Part shown: one piece after another, positions 42,933 to 53,989 of the stretch
How positions within the stretch are numbered: position 1 is the stretch's first letter
How the letters are laid out: each line of letters starts with the position of its first letter
From: Ceratothoa steindachneri
Lineage: Eukaryota; Arthropoda; Malacostraca; Isopoda; Cymothoidae
Assembly (NCBI GenBank): GCA_963969495.1
Contig: OZ018320.1
Span: 72,584,245-72,648,244 of the forward strand
Direction: 5' to 3'
DNA: 64,000 nucleotides
Position numbers and translations under genes: made by a program
The notes under the pieces: generated by a model
Seen by the model: only the letters and a program-made list of their open reading frames with translations
Told to the model about the DNA's origin: nothing
The model's database searches: none

Positions 42933-44676
42933 TTACCTCTTTAAGACAATCATCCTACCCTTAGGGGTAGGAGGTTTTGGTTTTATACTACCCGTAGGGG
43001 TAGTTTTGGTCATACCAATTACCGGTTTTGTGTATGACTCTGGAGGCATCGGGAGCGTTAATTTAGCTCTCAGCTTTTCTTTTAAACGTGGCAATTTTGT
43101 TAGCTGGCTATACGAAATAACTGTCTTGACTGGATAAGCAGATGTGGGAGCATCTCCATCAGTCATTTCGTGAGCCGATGACATCGACTTGGCTGGTGAT
43201 GGTGGCAGCGATTGTTCGGCTGGCGAAGGATTCTTGGAATCTGATGGTTGGTTCGGCTCCTCCTTGGATAAGGGGGCAGCCTCTACTACAGCTGTTTCCT
43301 GTGATGGGGTACAGGTTGATTCCTTCTCACTTAGGGCTCGAAGGAGTTCCAAAGCAGTATCAGCAAGGGGTGGGTTGCTGACTACTCGCTTTGGGGCTGT
43401 AGTTCTCTGTTCTTTTGGGGCAGGATGTATGTCCAGAGCTGGAATAGACACCACGTGTGGCCCAATCAGATTCACATCCACGTCTTGTGGAGCGGTAGCA
43501 AAGTGTTTTGCCACTCTTGGTGAATCGGGAGAGGATGGAAGGTTCCTCTTCTTTGTGCCATCAGAAGCTAGGCTAGATTTTGGAGAAGAGTTTTCTCTAC
43601 CGATTGATCGTGGTTTCGGTCGAGGGGGGCTCTTAACCTTTTCAGGTGCGCGTGGAGATGCGGGTTTACGGTGTGGAGAACCCTCTACCTGTTGAGGCAC
43701 ATCTCTGCGCGGAGACCTGGGTTTCAGTTGTGGAGGACTTCTGGTTTGTTCAGGAGAGCCTGTAGATGGTCTCTGGCTTCTCCCCTTCTTTGGCGTGGCG
43801 GTGCGCAGAGCATCCGCGAAGCTCCCGCCAGGCTGAACGTAAGTCTCCCTAACTCTTCGTCTAGCCTCTTTATAGCTCACCCTGTTTTTATTTCGAACAG
43901 CAATGACCTCTCTCTCGTAGAGGAAGAAGGTGCATTGCTGTGATGTGGCAGAGTGGTCTCCGCCACAATTGGGGCAGCACGGCTGTTTGGAACAGGGTGT
44001 TCCGTGAAATTCTGCTGAGCAGTTTACACAAATCCTTTCGCTTTTACAAAACTTGCTTACGTGGCCAAAACGTTGGCAATGGAAGCACCGCCGGGGGTTT
44101 TCGACGTAAGGCTTGACTGGGATGTTAAGGTAGCCAGCCTTGACGTACTTGGGCATCCAATCTGTTGAAAGTTAGGATTATGGTGGCGGTAGGGACCCTA
44201 GCGCCATTCACAAACCTAGAAATGAGATGTGCACTTGTTACTTTCTGATTGGCAAGTTTTGTCACCAACCTGTCGATATCATACTCAATGAGTTCACCCG
44301 ATCGAATAACACCTTTGGAGGTATTAAATGTCGGGTGAGACGCGGATGATACATTCACCGAGGCTAACTTTTCTAGAGATTGAATTCTCTTTCGCTCCTC
44401 ATTAGACTTGGCCTCGACAATCAATGCGCCATCATTGCGCGGACACATTTGAGCAGGTTCGCCACACTTGTTTACGAAGTCGTTAAAGACATCAAAGATG
44501 TCAGCTTTGCTAAGAGGACAACGTTCGTTGCTGGATTTGAGTACTATAAAGCGGTCATAATCCAGTTCTTCGTCTACTTCCGATCCAAAAGGATCCAAGC
44601 AACGAAGATCTCTGCTGTTTTCACGGTGACCAGAGGCCGGCGGTCTCTGGGATGAGTTTTTTGAAAGTTTACCCAT
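42933..44676 (-). pseudogene. ORF1 of J (gag-like, three CCHC knuckles)
   Basis: Likely start ATG at 44676 (MGKLSKNSSQRPPAS). A folded N-terminal part (DYDRFIVLKSSNERCPLSKA to ATIILTFNRLD) leads, after a frameshift near 44140, into VKAGYLNIPVKPYVENPRRC. Three knuckles follow: CFHCQRFGHVSKFC, CVNCSAEFHGTPC and CPNCGGDHSATSQQC. A long basic Pro/Ser/Arg-rich tail ends with TAA at 42933-42935. ORF2 ATG follows two bases later (TAAGGATG). The domain order is standard for jockey and I-group ORF1, which coats the RNA. Confidence 0.85.
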
Positions 44677-44976
44677 ATGATTTTGATTTTTATAAGTGGT
44701 GTCTCTGGAGCCGAGGGCATGTACCAAATCGCCATCGTGAGTCCGGAGAGCGCCCATACAGTCCAGACAGGGTAGCCGCCCCTCGACTCCCACTGTTGTT
44801 TCAAAAACAGCGGAGCCGCATAATGGAGTTTTACTGGACTGCGGTGCAAAGACCTCACGAAAGCAAAACAACGACCCAGCAACCAAACCTACCTCCGTGG
44901 CACGGTCCTGCGGACGATGCCCCCCAGTGGGTACATCCATCGGCTCGTACAGAGTACACATACTGACTAGGACCAA

Positions 44977-45327
44977 GTGGGCCGAAAGTGCGCTGAGGTT
45001 CAGACACACAGTCGCCCCACAAGGTTATTTGGGGATGCCGGAGTGATGCCAGTGTTTGGTCATCAAACCGCCTCATGGGGTTCCCCTCACCCACCTTTTA
45101 TGTTGGTGTGAGGTCACCTAGCCCTTGTGATGCCATTCACTAACTGCAGGGCCACAGCAAAGACAACCATATGGGCCAGAAGTGTGCTGGCGTCCATGCA
45201 CACAACTGCCCCAAAAGGTTGGTGGGTACCCTTAGTCGGATACCCAAACCAGGATATCCCGCCTGGTGTTCGGACATTGGGCACACGCTCAGTTAAAAAA
45301 CAGGGGCACCACGTGAAGGTGGTGTGC
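44977..45327 (-). repeat. Tandem 5' UTR monomers of J (about 194-bp period)
   Basis: The blocks starting GTGGGCCGAAAGTGCGCTG (44977) and ATGGGCCAGAAGTGTGCTGG (45171) align for at least 60 bp, both followed by CACACA-x-TCGCCCCAxAAGGTT-like sequence. Repeated 5' monomers often carry the internal promoter of non-LTR elements; that is inferred here. The outermost minus-strand bases form a small hairpin (CACCAC...GTGGTG, 45308-45325). Confidence 0.6.
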
Positions 45328-45744
45328 AATTAGATGGGAGCGAAAGGATGATGGTGGAGCGTGAAAAAGCATGGATAAAGGAGGAGCATGCTTACGTGAG
45401 GGCACAGGGAGAAAGAAGCATAAACTGAAAAAAGGGAGTCAGGCAAAGGTGGAAAAAATAGGAAAACAATGAGCGACCAGGGAGTGGGACCGGACAAGAG
45501 GAAGAGAGAAAGGACAGAGGAGGAAGAAGGACAAGAAGAACAATTGAATGGGGGGAAGGATAAAGAAAGGAGGATGGCCAGACAGGAGGGACAGAAGAGA
45601 AATGAGTGAGAAGTGAAAAGAAAGGTAGAAGAGGTGGAAAGTAAGAGAGGAGAACAAGAGGCGGTAGCAACTGAAGGACCAAGGGACAGAGAAAGGCTGG
45701 AGAGAGAACAGTCAGAAATAAACGACAAACACACTTTCGCCAAC
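45328..45744 (+). pseudogene. SAP-domain ORF1, part after insertion J
   Basis: After the right target duplication the plus strand continues in the frame interrupted at 38808: LDGSERMMVEREKAWIKEEH, then a stop and two frame changes. Charged helical sequence follows (DKRKRERTEEEEGQEEQ, MARQEGQKRNE, KVEEVESKRGEQEAVATEG) and ends with a stop near 45744. It is low-complexity and coiled-coil-like. The end resembles the inverted fragment at 37850-38110. Confidence 0.55.
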
Positions 45745-46500
45745 TGATACGATTTTGAAACTACGTATAAAACATCTCTATGATACGCAATTGGCTAAAA
45801 AAAATAAGTAGTTCCTTAAAACGAGCTAGCAATTAGATTTAAATGTATAAAAGAAGGTAATAAAAATAGTAAAATGGGGAAAAATATATTGACAAATAAA
45901 AATGACTCTGAATAAGGATAATAAAAAGCTATTAAGTGGGGGCAAAAAATGAAATCAAGCATTTCTGATGTCATACCCCGCCCCCAACCCCTATTATAAT
46001 TCGCAAAACGATTAAAGGCACTCACATGATGTAGTTAAAGCATTCACCTCTTGTAAATGTCAGAACATTATTCTATAAAAAATTAGGATTATATACTGGA
46101 GGGCTGTGCCCCCCAGACCCCCCCCCCAATTTAATGAAACTCAGGATATTCATAGTGTGGTCCCCCCTTGTTTACCCCCACACGAGCCGTCCCCTTAAAT
46201 GTACTCCAAAAACATGAAACATTTTGGAACACAGACGAAAATAGTGTCTTATCGGCCGGGCCACTTGTCTACATATTTACCCCCAAAAATATAATGCTGT
46301 AATTGTTCACATAAAAAATATATAACGCCGTGATTGTGAAGAAGGATGTGATCACTGCAAGCTCCTTTGAATTCTGAGTATATATTTTGTTTTTTGGGAT
46401 ATATAGATATATTGAATTCCTTTTTTTTCTTTCCTGTTTGTGTGTGTCTTTGTTCGGCAGTGACCTTTGACTGAGCTTCGAACAGGTAGCACATGTTTCA
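45745..46500. other. AT-rich spacer
   Basis: No motif-bearing frame. Contains a C-rich run near 46118-46130 and a palindromic CTGGAGGGCTGTGCCCCCCAG-like patch near 46096-46117. Confidence 0.5.
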
Positions 46501-46755
46501 AAGAGCTCTCGGAATATTTTGGTTATTTGCTATACTTTGGTGTGTGACATAGTAAACATAAATATTAAGTTATTAGATCGTATATTTGGCTAATATAACA
46601 AAGTTAAATTGTGGTTATTTTGTTTTGGTGAGAAAGTGACTTTTGTTTACTTCGGTGGCCATCTTGATTAGCAGGTTTTAAACTTGCACGCACAAATTCG
46701 GGTCAAATTCTTGTTGTTTGTAAGTTTTTGTTTCTATTATTGTTCTTGTTTAAGT

Positions 46756-47760
46756 ATGGCTGACTGTTTGGATGTAGAGAGTATGCCTTTTGAAAGTAGT
46801 GTGTATGTAGTGTGCGATGACTGTGGTGTAGAGAGGAGAGTGAATGTGTCTGAGTGCCGTGTATGTGCTTTGACTGAGGAGGTGAGTCGATTACGTGCAG
46901 AATGCTTGAGACTGAACGATTTAGTGTCTGAAGTGAAAAGAGATGCAAGTGTACGTTTGAAGAGTCAGATTGGGACCAGGAGGGAGGAAGTTAGGACTAG
47001 AACAGGGACTGGAGAGAAAGCAGTAAGTGAAGTAAGTGATGATGAGTGGTGGGTGAAAGTGAACAGAATAGATAAGTTAGGACAGGTTAGATGTGTGAAT
47101 GAGAGGGACATGTAACCTGTTAGGCTAACTAACAGATTTGATGCCCTGAGAGAGGAAGAATTTGAAAGAGATTTGTCTGGTGTGGCCGTGCCTGAAAGTA
47201 GAATAGGAGGTCGAGTGAGTGAGAGCAGGAGGGAGGGTAATATTAGGCCTAGAGAGAATAGGAGAATGACTGAGGTGATTGTGATGGGTGACTCTCAGAT
47301 TAGGTATTTAGATAGGAAGTTGAGTGAAAGTAAATGGAAGGGAGTGAGAGTTTGTCTGCCGGGTGCTAGTGTAAATGATGTGTGTGAGAGGTATGATAGG
47401 GTGGTGTCTGGGTGTGAGAGGGAAGCAGTTGTGATTACACATGGAGTAAACGATGTCAAGAAGGTGGGTACTTGTGAGTTACGACAGCGGTATAAAAGGC
47501 TGATTGAAAGAATGTGTGAAAGTAGAGAAAAAGGCGTTGTTTCAGGTGTGCTTCCGAGAATGGATGTGGGGATGGAATGGTTGAATGAATATGTGAAAGG
47601 TTTGTGCCAGGAGTCAGGATTGGTGTTTGTAGCTGTTTGGAGTGGGTTCTATGGGAATAAGGGTTTGTATGCGATGGATGGACTCCATCTGAGCTGAGAT
47701 GGGGTTGAGGTTTTGTGGCAGGAATTAGATAGTGTTATTGGGTCTTTAGAGGCGGGAAAC
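46756..47760 (+). pseudogene. ORF1 of C2 with SGNH-hydrolase-like domain
   Basis: ATG at 46756 (MADCLDVESMPFESS). Cys motif CDDCGVERRVNVSECRVC, then a heptad-like helix (LTEEVSRLRAECLRLNDLVS), a linker with one TAA at 47113 (C1 has GAA there) and the SGNH-like domain. VIVMGDSQIRYLDRKL carries the GDS nucleophile, VVITHGVNDVKK the Asn block, and LYAMDGLHLS the Asp-His block. All three catalytic blocks look intact. A TGA at 47696 follows the His block, and the homologous C-terminal end runs to 47760. Confidence 0.75.
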
Positions 47761-47789
47761 TAGGTTTTGATAGTGGTCAGGGAAATTTA

Positions 47790-48923
47790 ATGGCTCAAAG
47801 TGAGGCAGGAAAAGGAAGAAAACAAAGATTTGTAGAAGGTAGGCAGGCTAATGGAAGTGTTTTAGGGTTAAATTACTTGAGTAGTGATAGTGGTCAGGAA
47901 CATACAAGAGTACAGGGTCGGGGAAGGAGAGAAAGGAGATGCAGAGGAGATAGGCCCTCAGGTGCTTCAGGGATAGGTGGGCTGAATTGTCTTTACACAA
48001 ATGCTCATAGTCTTAGAAATAAGAGGGATAAATTATTTAGTTATATCATTCATGAAGATATAGATATAATATGTATAGTTGAATCATGGGTTAATGAAAA
48101 TATATTTAATGATAATGTCAGTGAATTTGAACTAGAAGGTTATACTATGTACATTAGTCAAAGGAGAGATAGGACTGGTGGTGGGTTGATTATTTATATC
48201 AGAAATAGCATTTCTTCAAATCAAAATAACTCTATAAAGCAAGAAGGTGAATCATTATGGATAGATATTAAGGTTGGTAAAAATAGGAAAATACACCTGG
48301 GAGCTTTTTATAGACCACCGGGACAGACTGATTGCATTGATGAGTTAATGATTAGGGAAATAAGTAAAGGATGCAAAGAAGATAACAGTTATTCTGGGTG
48401 ACTTTAATTTAACTTCTGTAGACTGGGAAAATATGATAGGAAGAGATAGAGCAAGTTGTAAGTTTATGGAGTGTTTTGAGGATAACTTTTTGACCCAATT
48501 TGTTAATAAGCCAACAAGGGGTGCCAATATATTAGATCTAATTCTTTCAAATGATGATCACTTAGTTCAAAGATTGAGTGTAGGGGAATCATTGGGAAAC
48601 AGTGATCATCAGATGGTTCGGTTTAATTTGCAAATAGTTAAGGGTAGAACAACGACAAACTCCACAAAAATTCCAAATTTTTATAGAGGAGATTACGATA
48701 AATTACGCGGCATGCTAGATCAGATTAGGTGGGATATAGAATTCCATAGAAAGAATACTTATGAGATGTGGGATATTTTTAAGACTATATTAAACATGGT
48801 TCAGGAACAGTGTATCCCGATGAAGTCTATTAGGAAGAAATGTAGGAAACCATTATGGTGGAATCAAGAAATAGCTAATAAAGTTTCAGAGAAAAAAAAA
48901 GGCATACCAGAGATTAAAAAGTG
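47790..48923 (+). pseudogene. ORF2 of C2, first part (APE endonuclease)
   Basis: ATG at 47790, about 25 bases after ORF1. A basic leader is followed by the endonuclease: LNCLYTNAHSLRNKRDKLF, IICIVESWVNENIF, GGGLIIYIRNSIS, LGAFYRPPGQ. A one-base frameshift near 48395 follows, then VILGDFNLTSVDWENM, NILDLILSNDDHLV and LGNSDHQMVRFNLQ (all catalytic blocks present). The linker then runs to CRKPLWWNQEIANKVSEKKK, where the DNA transposon interrupts at 48924. Confidence 0.85.
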
Positions 48924-49045
48924 CGGTTGAAAAAAAAATTTCTGTTCCTGCGGTTTTCTTTAGTGATTCCTAATTTGAAATTGTTCTCCTAAATTGAAAT
49001 ATGACATTCATTTTGCTCAATCAGGTCTGGTTTTTGAGATACAGC
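48924..49045 (+). repeat. Left terminal inverted repeat of the DNA transposon
   Basis: Aligns, with scattered mismatches, to the reverse complement of 52064-52178. Shared blocks include TGTTCCTG, GTGATTC, TCTCCTAAAT, CATTCAT, TTGCTCAATCAGGTCT and AGATACAG. Confidence 0.85.
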
Positions 49046-49218
49046 GCACTACTGTTTTTAGAAAAGGGCAATTTTTGAAAAAATCGCTTATTTATATAAA
49101 AGTTATTTAATAAATTACAATTACTTGTAATAAAAAAAATACAGACTCAATTCGACTTTCTTTTAATTAATTTTGAACTTACAGACTACTTATGAGCTTA
49201 CCCAGGAGTGCAAAGAAA

Positions 49219-51841
49219 CTATTTTCCAAGAAAAGAAGTCCTTGATGACTTCCGCTTGTGAAGCGATGTTGGTTCGTCGCGTTTAAGACACCAGCAATAG
49301 TCAGCTAACATGTTGATGTCCCAGCGTCCTTGATATCTTGTCTCCATCGTCTTTATGTCTTGGTGAAATCTTTCTCCTTGTTCCTCGCTATAATCTCCAC
49401 AGTTTGACGGAAAATAGTCAAGATGTGACTGGATAAAATGCATTTTTATCGACATGCGAGCTCCCATTTTTTCGAAGCTTTTCATAAGCTCATTTACATG
49501 TGAGATATATTCTGAGCTTCTTTTATTTCCCAGAAAACCGCCGATTACTTTACTAAACACTCGCCATGCTTCTTGTTCACTGGCTTCCATATTGGTGTAA
49601 AAATGCTTGTCCTTTAACAGAGTTCTAATTTGGGGACCATCAAATATGCCTGCATGGAGCTTGGCATCACTGATCTGTGGGAATTTTTGCAGTAGATACT
49701 TAAAAGCTTGGCCTTCTTTATTCAGTGCTTTGACAAAGTTCTTCATCAGGCCAAGCTTTATATGAAGAGGAGGCAGTAAAACATTTTTGGGAGGGACTAG
49801 AGGTTGAGCTACCACATTGTGGCAGCCAATTTAGAATGCCTCTTGAGATGGCCAGTCTTTTTGCTTATAGTGAAGACTATCCGCCCGGCTATCCCATAAG
49901 CACATGAAGCATGGATATTTTGTTTCGCCTCCTTGCATCCCAAGAAGAAGGCACACAACCTGAAAGAAAACATATTGATGCATATTGATGTACATGGTTT
50001 CTAAGAACTTCTATTTTTTTGCATAGGCAATTTTCACTAAATTTATTAGGGGTAGGGAGAAACTAATATGTGTATAATATCCTTCTGTCATTGGTATTTA
50101 GAAACAAACATTCCTTGAAATATTTAACAAGTTCAATAAAGTAAAATATATCTTACCTTGAGATCACCACATATTAACCAGTTCTGGTTAGAGTACTTGA
50201 TTGTATTAATTAATACTTTCATATTTTCATAGCTTTCTGTTAACTGAACTGAATGGCCAATAGGTACAGATGCCATTTTATTGCCAATATTTAAGAGTAC
50301 TGCCTTCAAACTTCTGCTAGAAGAATCAATAAAGAGCCTTCATTCACTTGGTTGGTAAGGAACGCCAAGTGCCTCAATTAAACCTTTTACATCATTGCAA
50401 TACACGAAAGAGCTGCAAGACATCAATGGGTAAAAGGATATAATAAAGGGGATCTGGGTAAGGTTCTTATACTTAGTGAACATGACAGGACACGTAGCAA
50501 TGGGTTTAAGCTTGATAAGTATAGGTTTAGGAAGGAGATTGGGAGGAATTGGTGTACAAATCGTGTGGTCGATGAATGGAATAGGCTCACTAGACATGTG
50601 ATAGAAGCCTCCTCTCTGGGTAGTTTTAAGAATAGATTAGATAAATAAATGGATGAAGCTGCTAGATGGGACTGACTTCTTTTTTTTTTATGTACATATG
50701 TATATATTTTTCTAAGGAGTGGGGAGATTATATTTTGCGGTTGAATGAATGGACATAATCCTCTGGATGCATTTTATGTATATTGTAGATTAGATCTGAC
50801 GAACTCCTTAAAGGGTGACAATATTGATGACTTTTCTCTGGTAAGAAATCTTTTGTGTGTTGACTGGAACAGGAGCTGCCAAGTGTAGGCCATGAATGGT
50901 CTTTTGCAGTCTCCTTTTCTTATGTTATGTTCTTAAGAATCAACTGCAAAGAACTTTCAAAACTCTTCGTCTCTATTTCTGAACCAAAAGTATGTAGTTT
51001 CTTGAGAGAGGAGGTTGCTCTCACTAAGATGGGATGCAAGAAGTTGTGCGTTCTCTTTAGAAAGACCAAGATCTTTAGTCAAGTCATTTAATTGACCTTG
51101 AGTGAGTGGTCTTGGCAAAGTCATTGTAGACATAGGCTGATATGTCACTGAAGTGTCAGTGTCATCCACTTCTATATCTCTATATTGTCTTGTAGCTCAG
51201 TATTTTTAGGTGGAGAAGGAACTGGAACTCCTGGACCATGTGGTTGTGGTTTAATGGCAGAAGGAACATCAGGATAGAGTAGTGTGTTTGTTCTTCTTAT
51301 TGACACCTGAAAAAAAGTTTTGCATACTTAATTTACATACTTTTAATTCACTCGACCCTCATTTCCACATTTTTCATACCAGGTAAATTTACAATTTTTA
51401 AATACAATTTAACCACAATTTTTCTACCAGCATAATACACTATTTTTATACACAATTACAATTTTAATAGTCTACCAAAAGATTTGTATAAACATTTCTA
51501 TTTGTCAAGGACTATATTGTTAAAGTAATTATCTCACCTTTAAGATTTGTCATGCAAAAATAGCAGTCTGTAATGTGGTCCTTGCCTTCTCTCCACACCA
51601 TAGGTACACCAAATGACAAACAGTTCGTTTTGCCCTCACTCCAGCGTCTTAACGCTATGACACAGGCTTTGCAGCACATATGTGGAGCAAAGTTTTTGTC
51701 TTGATCACCTAGCTTTATTCCAAAATATGCATTGTAAAGGAACTTTACTAACGGCGTTATAGTGCATTGCTGGTCACTAAAAGTTACCTTTCCACAAACA
51801 AAACAAAATCTATCAGGACTGTTTTTACACTTTCTATTCAT
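49219..51841 (-). pseudogene. Putative DDE-type transposase, three exons, interrupted
   Basis: Exon 1 (51841-51538) starts ATG and encodes a zinc-rich N-terminus: CFVCGKV, APHMCCKACVIALRRW, FGVPMVWRE, ITDCYFC; donor AAAG|GTGAGA. Exon 2 (51306-50938, then 50419-50157 after the CR1 insert) begins after TTTTTTTCAG. It contains LTQGQLNDLTKDLGLSKENA, FVYCNDVKGLIEALG, RLFIDSSSRSLKAVLL, SYENMKVL and WLICGDLK|GTAAGA. Exon 3 (49959-49219) has VVCLLLGMQGG, PCFMCLWDSRAD, LLPPLHIKLGLMKNF, FVKALN, IKMHFIQSHLDYFPSNCGD, SEEQGERFHQDIK and a final CWCLKRDEP. The spaced Asp (IDSS, CGDLK) and Glu (SEEQGER) suggest a DDE core, which is inference. Three stops (two in exon 2, one in exon 3) and one frameshift inactivate it. 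Similar unnamed proteins occur widely in arthropod genomes. Confidence 0.7.
50420..50937 (+). mobile_element. 5'-truncated CR1-like 3' end, inside the transposase exon
   Basis: The plus strand gives the end of an ORF2: HQWVKGYNKGDLGKVLILS, RTRSNGFKLDKYRFRKEIG, TNRVVDEWNRLTRHVIEASS and a stop near 50648. A 3' UTR with a hairpin (CTGC 50876-50879, GCAG 50906-50909, inner GGCCAT/ATGGTC) and the tail TTATGTTATGTTCTTAAG follow. CTGCAAG on the left (50413-50419) and CTGCAAAG on the right (50944-50951) look like a short target duplication. Its tail matches that of element D. Confidence 0.75.
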
Positions 51842-52063
51842 TTTTATGAAATATAAGGAGTTTTGCTAATGTATTTGCCTGCAAAAAAATTCACAAAGAT
51901 AAATAAAGTTTTAGAAATACAATTTAAACACTGTTCATAGATGAGAAAAGTCATGGATTAAAAAACCAACACTTAGGTTGGAGAGTGAGCAAGCAACACA
52001 CAACCACTCGCGCTCGCGGTCAGCTAGAGACTGAGCTCTCTAACGCCATCTAGGGAGCTTGGT

Positions 52064-52178
52064 CTGTATCTTAAAAACTAGACCTGATTGAGCAATATGA
52101 ATGCTTGATTTGGATTTAGGAGACAAATTTCATTAAGAATCACCTATGAAACCCTCAGGAACATTTTTGATGCAGACC
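52064..52178 (-). repeat. Right terminal inverted repeat of the DNA transposon
   Basis: Inverted partner of 48924-49045. The plus strand ends TTTTTGATGCAGACC just before the AGTG duplication. Confidence 0.85.
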
Positions 52179-53982
52179 AGTGTAATTTAAACCATTATAG
52201 GTCAACCAGAAATGAACTAAATAAGATTATTAAGAAGACCAAAAGGAGAGCAGAAATTAATTTAGCTAAAAATAATAATAAAGATCCTAAAAAATTCTTT
52301 AGCTATTATAGAATCAATAATAAATCTAACAGTGATAAAATAGGGCCTATTAAATATGAAGGGGTTTTGAAAGAATCTGATGAGGAAATAGTAGAGGTCC
52401 TTAATGATCATTTTGCTTCAGTATTCACAGAAGAGAAACCAGTTAGATTAATTGATGATAATTATAGGTCAAGGGAAGTAGTGATAAATTCTATTAATAT
52501 AGACAGAGAAGAAATTAAAGGGCTTATAATGCAGTTAAATACTAGTAAGGCATCTGGCCCTGACAACATTCATTCTAGGATACTCAAAGAAGGTCTAGAA
52601 AGTATTGCAGTAGCTCTTGAGAAGATATTTATTAGATCACTAGAGTCTGGAGAAATACCAAATGATTGGAAATTGGCAAATGTAGTGCCAATTTTTAAAA
52701 AGGGAAGCAAAGAGGATCCAAATAACTTTAGACCGGTAAGCTTAACTTCTATAGTCTGTAAAATTCTTGAGAAGATGGTTAAGAAGAGAATTTCTGATCA
52801 TCTAGAGAGTAGCAGGTTAATTAATGATGCTCAGCATAGTTTTAGAAAAGGTAGATAGTGTTTAACTAATTTACTGGATTTTATGGATTATGTAACTAAA
52901 GAATTAGATAGGGGTGAGAAAGTTGATGTGATCTACTTAGATTTCAGCAAAGCTTTTGATAAGGTTCCACATAGAAGACTAGTTCATAAATTAAAGCTGC
53001 ATGGGATATATGGGAATGTTTTAAATTGGATAACTGAATGGCTGAAAAATAGGAAGCAGAGAGTTGTACTGAATGGAGTGAGGTCAGAGTGGAGGAATAT
53101 TATTAGTGGCGTACCTCAGGGATCAGTTTTAGGCCCTTTATTATTTATAATCTATGTAAATGATCTTGGGCAAGGTGTAAATAGCAAAGTGTCAATTTTT
53201 GCTGATGACACTAAATTGGCAGCTGTAGTCAAAGAGGTTGAGGGTAGCTTTAAAGCGCAGGGTGACTTAAATAAGTTGTTAGCTTGGGCTCAGAAGTGGC
53301 AGATGACTTTTAACCTTAATAAATGCAAAGTTATTAACATGGGGAGAGATAATAGGGAATTTAGCTGAGATGGATGGGTATTGGCTTAATTCAGTTGAAG
53401 ATGAGAAGGACTTAGGAGTAGTAGTAGATAGGTCACTGAAATTTTCAAAGCAGTGTATTGAGGCAAAAAATAGAGCAAATAGGGTGCTAGGTTACATTAA
53501 AAGAAATGTTAGCTACAAGAGTAAGGAGGTCATCCTTAAACTATACAACTCTTATGGCAGGCCACATTTAGAGTACTGTATACAGGCATGGTCACCACAT
53601 TTTAAACATGATATAAACTTATTAGAGTCAGTACAAAGGAGGGCAACAAAAATAATACCATCCCTGAAGCACCTTGAATATGAAGATAGACTGAGGGTAT
53701 TAAATATGTTTTCATTTGAAAGAAGGTATGTGAGGGGAGATATGATTGAGCTTTTTAAAATTTTTTCTGGGATGGATAAATTGGATTTCAGCAAGTTATT
53801 TGAGTTAGAAGGTAGTAATAGAACTAGAGGCCACCACTTAAAGATTAAAAAACAGAGGTGCAGACTGGATGTTAGAAAATATTTTTCATTAACAGAGTGG
53901 TGGATTATTGGAATAGTTTGCCACCTGAGACTGTAGACAGTCCAAACTTGAATGTTTTCAAGTGCAGATTGGATGATTATAT
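52179..53982 (+). pseudogene. ORF2 of C2, second part (reverse transcriptase)
   Basis: Resumes directly where the transposon interrupted (FNHYRSTRNELNKIIKK). RT blocks: KASGPDNIHSRILKEG, PIFKKGSKEDPNNFRPVSLTS, then a TAG at 52856, VIYLDFSKAFDKVPHRRLV (catalytic Asp), ISGVPQGSVLGPLLFIIYVND, IFADDTKLAAVV (catalytic pair) and a stop at 53366. Then EKDLGVVVDRSLKFSKQC, RPHLEYCIQAWSPHFKHDI, VQRRATKIIPSLK and, after a frameshift near 53890, VVDYWNSLPPETVDSPNLNV and FKCRLDDY. Element D interrupts at 53983. Confidence 0.9.
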
Positions 53983-53989
53983 ACGTACA

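Larger units (their letters stand above)
38809..45327 (-). mobile_element. I-group non-LTR retrotransposon J, near full length
   Basis: A 6.5-kb minus-strand element. The 5' UTR has two monomers (44977-45327), ORF1 lies at 44676-42933, ORF2 at 42930-39212 (APE, RT, RNase H, C-terminal Cys/His), the 3' UTR at 38820-39211, and a short ATTC-type tail (TGAATGAATGAATA on the plus strand). A 17-bp target duplication flanks it. RNase H after RT is the mark of the I group. Disablements are few: one frameshift in ORF1, two frameshifts and one TGA in ORF2. Confidence 0.9.
48924..52178 (-). mobile_element. DNA transposon with long terminal inverted repeats and intron-containing transposase
   Basis: Inserted in ORF2 of C2. 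The ends are inverted copies of about 115-122 bp: 48924-49045 and 52064-52178, for example GCTCAATCAGGTCT with GTTTTT and GATACAG in both. AGTG at 48920-48923 and at 52179-52182 is a candidate 4-bp target duplication. The single gene on the minus strand has three exons with GT-AG borders. A 0.5-kb CR1 fragment is inserted in its second exon. I do not recognise the transposon superfamily. Confidence 0.8.

Noticed and set aside
45330..45743. A minus-strand Ser/Leu/Pro-rich open frame resembling a membrane protein
   Set aside because: It is the complement of the charged coiled-coil SAP-family ORF1 tail; hydrophobicity comes from reading Glu/Lys codons backwards.
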